64,000 nt of DNA from Physella acuta. Taxonomy: Eukaryota; Mollusca; Gastropoda; Physidae. Positions 47,593 through 57,092 of the stretch are shown here, one piece after another. The translations under genes were made by a program, and so were the position numbers. The first letter of the stretch is position 1, and every line of letters starts with the position of its first letter. The stretch covers positions 1 to 64,000 of the forward strand of contig NW_026732378.1 of the NCBI RefSeq assembly GCF_028476545.1, read 5' to 3'. Below the pieces are notes generated by a model, which was not told the DNA's origin, did not search any database, and saw only the letters and a list, made by a program, of their open reading frames with translations.

Positions 47593-47843
47593 CAGAGGCG
47601 TAGCGACGCTTCCCGGCGCCCGGGGACAAACTTTCGATTTGCACTCCCCCCCCCCTCAAACTTTCGATTTGCACACCCCCCCCCCCCCCCAGACTTTCGA
47701 TTTGCACCCCCCTCGAACTTTTGATTTGCACCCCCCCACCAAACTTTCAATTTGTTTTTCAAATCCATTTCGGCGCCCCTCCTAAGGTCGGCGCCCGGGG
47801 AAAAATGTCCCCCCCGCCCCCCCCCCCCCTCGCTACGCCTCTG
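47593..47843 (+). mobile_element. hAT-type MITE family D
   Basis: CAGAGGCGTAGCGACGCTTC at the left and CCTCGCTACGCCTCTG at the right. Inside, AAACTTTCGATTTGCACCCC-type words recur five times and GGTCGGCGCCCGGGG closes the interior. It is longer than the copy at 10.5 kb because of extra internal words. Flanks AAGGGAGG and GAGGGGGG match at 6 of 8. Confidence 0.82.
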
Positions 47844-48048
47844 GAGGGGGGGGGTGCCTTTTAAAATGTCCCGGGCCCCTTAGACACAGCCAGTCCACCC
47901 CTGTTAACCTTTATCACGTTTAGCTTAAAACCCAGCATTCAAAAAACTTATTTCCTATTCAAAGAATTGGCTCTTTTTAACCGGAACTAATTCATGACGT
48001 CATAAACGTTTCTATTTTTAGAATAAAAAAAAAAAGACCGCGACTTAC

Positions 48049-48294
48049 CGAAATCACGCTCGTAATAATCAGCGCCGGTCAGGAACTTGACTCCGTCGCT
48101 CTGGGCGACGGTCAGATCCGTCAGCCAGCAATTTGCATAGCCCGGCTCGTAGTCGAATCCCGCGCACCGGAAGTCCTGCTCGAAGATGCACCTGCGCGCG
48201 CATTGTTCTGCGCTGACGTCCGGGATTTTCCGTTTGTGCAGTTTGGTTGTGATGACATGGTTTGGGAGTCGGTTGAAAAGTTTTTCGAAGGCAG
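48049..48294 (-). CDS. PAN/Apple-domain exon 2 of the visible train
   Basis: On the minus strand the acceptor TTTCCTAATTGCAG opens a 246-bp exon (82 codons) that closes at TTTCG|GTAAGT. Both junctions are phase 1, matching the exons on either side. The translation begins FEKLFNRLPNHV and contains the core CARRCIFEQDFRC followed by AGFD, then a fourth Cys 11 residues after the third, and ends with ADYYERDF. Alignment by eye with the exons at 63.7 and 31.1 kb keeps all four Cys spacings and the F-D pair after Cys3, so these are repeats of one domain. Splicing it to its neighbours keeps the frame open. The introns on the two sides are about 15.3 and 16.8 kb. The gene is probably secreted or surface-exposed, by family analogy only. 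Confidence 0.85.
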
Positions 48295-48699
48295 CTGCAA
48301 TTAGGAAAAAAATATAATTAAAAATTGGCAATTAGTTTTTTTTTTTCTTATGGAGGCAATTTATCAGTGTTAAAAATGTAATAATGTAGGAAGAAGGACA
48401 GTTAGAAAAAAAAACAAAAAACTTAATAAATAACATTAGCAAAATAAAAATACAACAAATTGCGTCAAGTGGTTTCTGTCAGAAAAGAGAAAAAAAAGAT
48501 GAAGTTTATTGTCGATTTTGGAATAAAAAAAAACAAAAAAACAAGCGACGACAGAAACTTGAGAAAAGACATCAAGTAAATAATCTTCAGCTTCACTGGT
48601 AAATATAGTAGGTGAAGTAGAGTATTTCTGCTACAGTAACCACGATAAAACCGACTTCCTTTTGCCAATGAGACTATTATATTGATTAAACTATAATTT

Positions 48700-48785
48700 C
48701 GTCGGGGTACGGCGTATTCTAGCGGGCGATAGTCAAGGGTTCGAATCCTGGGCTGGAGGCCGTAGGTCGTCCCTTAACTAAACTG
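48700..48785 (+). mobile_element. SINE head fragment
   Basis: GGGGTACGGCGTATTCTAGC and GGGTTCGAATCCTGG, then GTCGTCCCTTAACT resemble the tRNA-like head of SINE-A. No body follows. Confidence 0.5.
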
Positions 48786-48980
48786 TCCCTCATGTTTGTT
48801 TTTTCGACTTTTGAAAGACTAATATATAAGGCTAATTAAATAAAAGTATGACAGGGAAAAACAACGGTCTAAACTATCGAATACCTCATGTTTGTTTTTT
48901 CGACTTTTGAAAGACTAATATACAAGACTAACAAAATAAAAGTATGAGAGGAAAAATCAACGGTGTAAACTATCGAACAC
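48786..48980 (+). repeat. 96-bp tandem duplication (2 copies)
   Basis: CCTCATGTTTGTTTTTTCGA and CTTTTGAAAGACTAATATA recur at 96-bp spacing with about 10 percent difference. Confidence 0.85.
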
Positions 48981-49105
48981 CTAATTAAAAAAAATTAAAT
49001 TTCTATTTAATCTCAAGATCAATAAACATAAATACAATGTAATAAACATTTGATTTACATATTTGTTTTTTTTATAGGTCTTTCTGTAAGAAAAAAAAAT
49101 AGTTT

Positions 49106-49190
49106 TAATCATCGAGTCAAGTGACCTCGAACTCACGACTACTGTATCTAGCAAGCAGATTCATTACCGAATCGACCAGCCTTTGCTATT
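49106..49190 (-). mobile_element. tRNA-like SINE head, unassigned family
   Basis: On the minus strand GGCTGGTCGATTCGGTAATG and GTCGTGAGTTCGAGGTCACT give A-box-like and B-box-like motifs at tRNA spacing. It does not match the SINE-A or SINE-B body. Confidence 0.5.
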
Positions 49191-49463
49191 TTGCATCCAA
49201 AACTTAAACATGATAAATGTGTGCATGTCTTGATTATTTTACCCCAGAAAGCTCAGGGCTCTGCACACCCGAATCCATCTTCATTACTTATGCTGAATGC
49301 CCTTGTTCCAACGTCTCTACCCCACCACCCCCACCACCCCCACCCCCACCCCTGATCCTTGTTGACGTTGAGGTCCCGATCTTGCCCTGAGCCCCAGGCC
49401 GTGTCCTCCTTGTTTACTGTAGGGAGATTGGTCACCAAACAAAGAATGCCTGTCTGTGTTTCC

Positions 49464-49927
<464 letters not shown>

Positions 49928-50084
49928 TAGAGATTTTGCGTTTGCGTGGTACGCATCTAATAACACAGGTTTCTGGTGGAACTAGAGATCTATTGTAAGC
50001 AATGCTTGGGAACACATGTAACTAATCAAGTTTAGACATTTCGTTGTTGTTGTTGTTATAAGGTAGAATCAATAACCAATTTTA

Positions 50085-50460
50085 TTATTGCTATTGGTAT
50101 TGTTATTATATTATTATTGCTGTTATTATTATTATTATTACTATTATTTTTGCTGTTATTATTATTATTGTTATTATTATTATTTTTAATATTATTATTA
50201 TTATTATAACTATTATTATTATTTTCATTATTATTATTGTTATAACTATTATTATTATTGATATTATTATTATTATTATAACTTTGATAACTATTTTCAT
50301 TATTATTATTGTTATAACTATTATTATTATTATTATCATTATTATTATTATTATTATTATTATACTTATTACTATTATTAATAAAACTATTATTATTTTT
50401 AGTATTATTATTATTATTATAACTATTTTTTATTATCATTATTGTTATTATTTTTATTAC
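50085..50460 (+). repeat. (ATT)n-rich microsatellite
   Basis: Imperfect ATT repeats with GTT, CTT and TTTTC interruptions, including two copies of a TTTTCATTATTATTATTGTT block. N- or I-rich open frames over it are artefacts. Confidence 0.92.
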
Positions 50461-51796
50461 CGTTATCAGAATGTGGAATTTAGTTAAGTCAATTATTATT
50501 GTGACCATTAACATTTTATCTAGACATTGTTTTGGTCTGGAGCTAAAAGCCGAATTTTAATCTCTTTATTCAAACTCAAAAAGATAATTCTAAAAATAAA
50601 CTTTAATATTTTACGTTTTTCATACCATTTTCAGAACTTAAAAATGACGGTAATGGATGTATAATTTCATATAACAGAACATCAGTATTATATAACAGAA
50701 GATTATTTTTTATTTAAGAGAACATTTTGTAAGCTTTGTATTACATCTGCAGAATGGCAGATTTACATGGCTGGATAGAGTTAGTTTGGCTAACACTTCA
50801 CACACCTTCTACCCCACATCAATGCTCGCACATTTGCTAACAGTTTCACAGATTTGCTTCGCTAAACATCAAAAACATCCCCTACCACTTAAAATTTCTT
50901 CACCCCCACACACACACACACTGACCCCGCCCCTTTCAATACTTAACCCCCCCCCCCCCCACACACACACACATACACACCCCTTCTTTACATACACCCA
51001 GCTTCTTCCTCCGTACTCCCAGAAAAGATAAAAAAACACGTTCGATAATCACCAGCTAAACTTCAAACACACCCTCCTCCTACAGACATAGCAACATAAA
51101 AAAACCCTACCCCTCACCCCCATCCAACCACATCCCCACCTCCACCCAACCACAGCCTAACACCACCACAAACACCGTCCTCTCATTAGCCCGGCTAATC
51201 TTCCATCTCCCCGCCTGCCCAAAATGACCCTTGGCCATTTTCTCTTTTAGAATATCATGCCGCTGGCACCGGAAGTCTGCGCATACACACACGCGCATGA
51301 AACCTTCAGCAGAACCGTCGCGACTTATATTCACGGAAACGTAAAGGCGTAGATGGGAGGGGGTGATCACAGCACGACATCACTGAAGACACTTGGTGAG
51401 GTCACTTCCAGAAGACCCCCCCCCCTAAGACCCCCAGACCCCCATTATTGAATGGACGAGGCAAACCCACTTGACACGATTCAATTTGGAGCGGGTCATG
51501 ATTAGAACAGAATCTAATCCTACGTCATTTCAACGGCGGGCTCTACTGAGGCTAAGAGGGAGGGAGGGAGGGGGTGGGAGGAAGTGGGGAGTGTTCGTTA
51601 AAAGCTTTTACGCGCATGGTCAAAATGGCGAGACCGGAAACACGTGGTTAAAACCTTGTCTTGTCATTAAGAGGAAACATAAGTAACTTGTTTCAAATGA
51701 GAATGTAGGCTGACGATTTACTAATGTATGTAACCGGGGGTGTTATGATTTGAAGCGGTGGGGGAGGGGAGTGGCGTTATGTAAAACACAATACAT
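50460..51796. other. Unassigned; CA-rich and GC-mixed
   Basis: Contains (CA)n tracts near 50910-50975 and C-rich sequence. 51107-51370 is an open minus-strand frame containing a segment (51251-51313) that loosely resembles the PAN core. Splice sites are not convincing, so I do not call an exon. Confidence 0.35.
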
Positions 51797-51952
51797 CAGA
51801 GGCGTAGTGAGGGGGGGGGGGGGCGAGGGTTGCGGACCGCACCGGGTGACACCATTTAGGGTGTGACACCAAGGCAAAAAAATAGCAAAATATATAGAGA
51901 AAAATTTTAGGGGGCGCAAATCGAAAGTTTGAGGGGGGGGGGGGGTGGGTGC

Positions 51953-52229
51953 TATAACAGTGAAACATTGTAGTATCGTAGCTTGGGAGTGTGTATGGGA
52001 GATTTCATCAGAAAGACTGTGGTGTGTGCGCATGCGCGGGAAAAAAAAAAGAGAGAGAAAACATGGCGTAAGTTGGCTGTACACGCTGTCCATGTGGAGA
52101 CAAAATAAATATGAATATAATGTAAAAGAAGGCTCGTCTTGTAATTTTCGTATGTGATAGATGAAAGGTAGGGAAAAGGCCTGTGGCAAATTTATAGCGT
52201 GAACCCAGTCACACAAAAACATTGTGACA
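51953..52229 (+). repeat. Left LTR
   Basis: It begins TATAACAGTGAAACATTGTA and ends CAAAAACATTGTGACA. It contains GCGCATGCGCGGG and an A-rich plus GA-rich stretch. Nearly identical to the right LTR. Confidence 0.88.
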
Positions 52230-52325
52230 TTTTGGCGTCAGAAGTGGTCGGTGATCTACACCGTGAAGAAAGAATTTAATCTAGATTTAGTAGTGTAACT
52301 GAGTAACTGTTCTTGCATCATTACG

Positions 52326-54017
52326 ATGGATTCCGAGTTCTATGCCAACTGTATTAGGATAGCTGATTTATTAGGATACACTGGGGCAGAGAAGGCAAAT
52401 TGGATAGAAAAGAAGGTAGCTGATGAAAAATTTAAAAGGGAGGCTGAAAAGGCTAGAGTTAAAAGAAAAATGGAGCTTGAGAAGGAAATAGCTGATATGA
52501 AGGCTGAGAATATAAAACTTAAAATGGAGGCTGAGAGGGAAATAGATCTAGCAAGAGCTGAGCTAGAGGCTACAAAGAAAAAATTTAAAATGGAGGCCGA
52601 AGACAACGATACACATAGACAGCATGAGTTAGAGTTAGAAAAAAGTAAAAGTAACCAATCTCAAGTACTATTCGTAAACAGAGAGACTAAGCATGAGTCA
52701 ACAGATTTTTCTCCTTTTGAACTTGAATTATTAAATAAACATGAAGAGGAATTTGATCCTCATGGACTAGTAAACCAGATTAAAGAGAGAATAGTTGATG
52801 ATGTCCAGACAGCCCAAGAGAATGCACAAGTAGCCATTGAAAGGCACAGAAATATACAAAACAAACATAGCTATTTAAGAACTGGTGAAAGAAGAGATTT
52901 AGTTTTTGTCAAACTGCCAGACAAAGAAAACATAGAAGCATCTCAAGGACCTTGTGAAGTAATCAAGAAACTATCTGATGTAAATTATGAAATAAACATA
53001 AAGGGAAATAACATTCCTATACACATAGACAGAATGAAGAAATTATATGTAGAGCCAGAGAAACTGATAGAAGATGAATATATGGCCTGTACTATAATAA
53101 GTGAAAGCTGTAATACACAAGGAATTAAGACTTATCATATCCCAGTGAAGGAGAAAAACACAATGGACAAAATAATAAATGAATACAAGGATGAGATTAC
53201 AATAGAAATGGGTTTTACTGAAACAATTCAACACAAAATAGAATTGACTGATTATAGTGCTATGAAAGGGGAACATTACCAAGTACTAGTTGCTTATAGA
53301 GAAGCTGTTGAAGCAGAACTGGATTTTACACTTGAATCTGGGCAAATAGAAAGAACAGAATCAGCATACTCATCACCCATGGTAATAGTAAGAAAAAAGA
53401 AAAACAAAGTAAGGATATGTTGTGACTATCGAGAGTTGAATAAAGGGACTAAGATAGATGCTGCACCCATGAATGATCCTAAAGACATTTTAGAAACTAT
53501 CAGTAAATCCTTAATTTTCACCACTTGTGACTTGAACAGAGGCTTCTGGCAAATAGGACTGGAAAAGGGGTCAAGACAATACACCGCCTTTACATCAAGC
53601 AAAGGTCTATGTCAATGGAAGGTGATGCCGTTCGGACTTGTGACCAGTACCGCCACGTTCCAAAAATTCATGAATAAAATGACGGAGGGAATGAAAAACC
53701 TGGTCTTCTTTGTTGATGATATATGCATACATAATAACACATGGGCAGAACACATAGAAACACTAAAAGAACTACTGGAAAGACTTAGAAAACATGTGTT
53801 TACCATAGCACCAGAGAAACTGCATGTGGGAGTAAATACAGTACAATTCCTAGAATTCAAGGTTGGAAATAAAGAAATTGGACCTACTGAAGGAAATAAG
53901 GACAAAATATTAAATATCAAAACCCCTACTACAAAGAAAGAAGTGAAATCATTGGTTGGACTATGCAATTTTTATAATATTTTGTGGATAAATATGCTGA
54001 ACTTACTACTCCTTTAA
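52326..54017 (+). pseudogene. gag/pol-derived region of the fossil Ty3/gypsy element
   Basis: A 563-codon open region from ATG near 52326. Residues about 29-110 are a charged coiled coil (K/E/A/R-rich, KRKMELEKEIADMKAE), as in gag N-termini of animal gypsy elements. Residues about 150-242 resemble an integrase C-terminal module ending in SQGPCEVIKKLSDVNYEI and HIDRMKKLY. Residues about 345-555 are reverse transcriptase, with YSSPMVIVRKK, VRICCDYRELN, MPFGLVTSTATFQKFM and the catalytic FVDD at 462-465. Protease, zinc knuckle, RNase H and the integrase catalytic core are not visible, so this is a remnant and not a working polyprotein. Confidence 0.85.
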
Positions 54018-56042
54018 GATTATACTTTCAAGCTTTAATATACAACAGCAAGTATCATGCATATGGAACCTGGTTTGGTGAATGTAACAATCTAATTTTT
54101 TAACCATTTTAGTGTATCATCAACCTCAGCAGTTTAAACTGAATTTATTTCATTGATTGGCTGAACACATTCCTTTTTGGCTAACAAAACCTGTTATTTT
54201 TATGTTGTGTGCATTGGTACTTAAGCATCAGTGATTTAAAGTATAGCTACCACCACTGAGGACTACTAACATACATTATTTTACATGTTATTGACTTTAG
54301 AAAAATTTGTAAGTTAGAAAACCATTTAAAGTTAAGCATGGAGTTTGTTATCATAATGTGTTAACAAATGTTTAGTTTGGTATTGGACCTTGTATTTTGT
54401 TAACTGATGTTTATGAACATAACAGTTGTGTATTTCTTTTGCACTTTGTATGGCAATGCTGATGGATCTTAATGTTGGTTAAAGTTATATTCATTTAACA
54501 GAGCTTAACTATGTGTTTGGAATTTTGACTTGGTAAATACTGCTTTCATAAGGAAAATGGATTTGTCTAAGAACATTATGTCAAGAAAAGCTAAACTGTA
54601 AAGGGACTGTACAATACACTAGCTGAATTTTTTTATCAAGACAGATTGAAGATGAAAAGAAAACAAACATGGAACTGACTAAAGAAAATTATGACCTGAG
54701 ACATATCAGCCAATTCTTATAAGGAAATTTTGAATAATGTAGTATGTGATGTGTACTTCCAGAGAACATTAGCATTTTACAAATGTGAGCAAGATAAGAA
54801 TAAGTCATCACATGACTTGTATAAATATGTTTTACCACTATTTTAATTTAGTAATGAAAATGAACATACATTTTATTGTATTTTATGATTTGTATGTATA
54901 CTGTATATCTTGTTAATTAATGAACATGATTATGGCAGTATGACCTGACAGATGTGGTAATTATATGTAATAAGATGTGGTAATTTACATATATTATGAT
55001 GAGGAGTTGACCTCAACCATTGAAGTAGGGAAATCAAGGATATGATTTGCCCATGGGAGCTATTACATAGCTATAATTTTGTTCTAATAGGAGAAAGTTT
55101 TCCTGAGTTATATTTCTTTGAGATACACTAAGAGGCAATATTCCTTAGTGAGGTTTAATGATTTTTGTTTGTTACACTAAGATGAGATGTTCCTTAGTTA
55201 GAGTCATTTGTTCCTATTAAACTAGGAAGGTTTACCTAAGTTACTTTGTTAGTGATAGGTTTAGGAACTCGTTGGTTTATTGGATATGATATCAATTGAG
55301 GATATATTTTCTGATTTGGTTGTTGGACCCAGTATTTTCCCTGTTTCCCTTGTAGAGTAGTTGTATTGTCGTAGTCACCCATTCATGCAGGATGCTGTCG
55401 GGTTGATACGTAACATAGTTATTTGATGGATATTGATTATGGTTATTTGGATCTCGATGGTTTGCCGAGATATTTTGTTTGTCCCGGGGTCATGGAAAAT
55501 TGTCCTCTATTGGATATAATATTTGTATACTAATAGTTGGTTGGGCGTCGTCATGCACCATTCGTTGATATAGCAAGTGAAATATGTGATTAAGTTATAT
55601 CGTTATATCTAATGTACAATGTGCTAAATTATTGTACCCTAAGAGGTTTGATTTTCTTGGTTGGATAACGAACCCATTAGCTTAGTGTTGTTTTTGGAGA
55701 TAATTGATCTTCATCGCTAGATACTTGATTTTGTGTTGCGAGACTGAGGATGCAGTCCGTTTTTATTTTTGGTATCTCGAGGTTGTGCCGAGTACCTGGT
55801 TGTTGTTTTAGGGGTTCATGGGAAATACTCCTCTATGGGATATAGTATTGGCTTATTGATAGTTTTGATTTAGTTCATTCGTGTACATATTAAATAACTT
55901 AAGATGTTCATTAACAAGTTTCTTTTTCCACATGATTTTTGTTTCACTGTTATGTTATCATAAAGATTTTATAGTGAATGTGATCTATATAACAAAAAAA
56001 AAATAATTAATAAATTAATTTTTTTTAACGGGAGAAAGGGCG
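54018..56042 (+). other. Non-coding 3' interior of the LTR element
   Basis: About 2 kb of AT-rich DNA without a recognised domain, with recurring ACTAAGATGAG/TTCCTTAGT-like words around 55090-55260. It ends in the polypurine tract directly before the right LTR. Confidence 0.6.
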
Positions 56043-56324
56043 TATAACAGTGAAACATTGTAGTATCGTAGCTTGGGAGTGTGTATGGGAGATTTCATCA
56101 GAAAGACTGTGGTGTGTGCGCATGCGCGGGAAAAAAAAAAGAGAGAGAAAACATGGCGTAAGTTGGCTGTAGGCTACACGCTGTCCATGTGGAGACAAAA
56201 TAAATATGAATATAATGTAAAAGAAGGCTCGTCTTGTAATTTTCGTATGTGATAGATGAAAGGTAGGGAAAAGGCCTGTGGCCAATTTATAGCGTGAACC
56301 CAGTCACACAAAAACATTGTGAAA
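56043..56324 (+). repeat. Right LTR
   Basis: Same sequence as the left LTR apart from a handful of differences; preceded by the polypurine tract GGGAGAAAGGGCG. Confidence 0.88.
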
Positions 56325-56550
56325 GGTGCAAATCGAAAGTTTGAGGGGGAGGGGTGCAAAATCGAAAGTTTGTCCCCGGGAAGGGTCGCTACGCCTCTGG
56401 GGGGGGGGGGGGGGGTGACACCATTAAGTGCCGCACCGGGTGACACTCGATTTCGCTACGCCACTGCAATACATCTATGTTTTACTTGACCAACGGAAGA
56501 TGGAGACCTCAGAGTTGAACCGTCGGGTCTATACAGTCCTACTGCATAAG

Positions 56551-56758
56551 CTCAGAGGCGTCACAAAGTCGGGTATTACCTGGTGCGGTGTCACCCCAAC
56601 CCCTTACAAAAATTTTCGCATTTTCATTTTGGTACCAGCCCTCTCCTCGATTTTATTGTTTTAACAGTAAGTGTTACGATTTTTCATTTTTGTGTCACCC
56701 TCTAAATGGTGTTACCCTGTCCGGTTCGCACTCCCCCCCCTTCCCCCCTAACACTGCT
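56551..56758 (+). mobile_element. hAT MITE family E, diverged copy
   Basis: CAGAGGCGTCACAAAGTCGG, ACCTGGTGCGGTGTCACCCC, and at the right GGTGTTACCCTGTCCGGTTC then ACACTGCTG. Family E arms are recognisable. Flanking CATAAGCT and CATAACAT are similar, but the exact right end is uncertain. Confidence 0.6.
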
Positions 56759-56812
56759 GCTGCATAACATCTATCAGGTTTTAATAAATATTTGGTGGAT
56801 GGCGTTGAGAGG

Positions 56813-57092
<280 letters not shown>

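Larger units (their letters stand above)
31261..48048 (-). other. Inferred intron between PAN exons 2 and 3 (16.8 kb)
   Basis: Bounded by GTAAGT and TTCCTCAG, phase 1. Contents: tandem copies of the exon 3 acceptor region, an hAT MITE with an 8-bp target duplication, two nearly full SINE-A copies, three minisatellites (22, 38 and 16 bp), several (TA)n arrays, poly-G MITEs, a SINE-in-SINE nest and two other hAT MITEs. Stretches where I recognise nothing beyond simple sequence: 31480-32590, 33905-34320, 35840-36930, 38225-38780, 39720-40525, 42200-43425, 43590-44280, 44690-45270 and 46230-46750. 34560-34780 is a CT-rich tract and 38800-39240 is C-rich low-complexity DNA. Confidence 0.6.
51953..56324 (+). 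mobile_element. Ty3/gypsy LTR retrotransposon, fossil, Gmr1-like domain order
   Basis: Parts seen in order: left LTR (51953-52229); a primer-binding-type TGGCGTCAGAAGTGG just inside it; a gag-type coiled-coil region; an integrase C-terminal-like module; a reverse transcriptase; about 2 kb of AT-rich sequence with no recognised coding; a polypurine tract (GGGAGAAAGGGCG); right LTR (56043-56324). The order integrase then reverse transcriptase is the Gmr1-like arrangement and not that of typical gypsy elements. It is broken: several expected coding parts are not visible. The LTRs are nearly identical and the target duplication is intact, so the insertion is young. It is antisense to the inferred host gene. 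Confidence 0.88.
51948..56329 (+). repeat. 5-bp target duplication of the LTR element
   Basis: GGTGC occurs immediately before the left LTR (51948-51952) and immediately after the right LTR (56325-56329). A 5-bp duplication is usual for Ty3/gypsy elements. Confidence 0.8.
51797..56466 (+). mobile_element. hAT-type MITE family E containing an LTR retrotransposon
   Basis: Left end CAGAGGCGTAGTGAGGGGG, right end TTTCGCTACGCCACTG, flanked on both sides by CAATACAT (51789-51796 and 56467-56474), a perfect 8-bp duplication. The MITE itself is about 300 bp (51797-51952 plus 56325-56466); the rest is the nested LTR element. Both arms carry GACACCATT and CGCACCGGGTGACAC in inverted arrangement. The right arm also holds a family D-like word, GGGTCGCTACGCCTCTGG. 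Confidence 0.88.

Noticed and set aside
50056-50514. Asparagine-rich 152-codon frame on the minus strand
   Set aside because: Translation of the (ATT)n tract; poly-N and poly-I frames are expected there.
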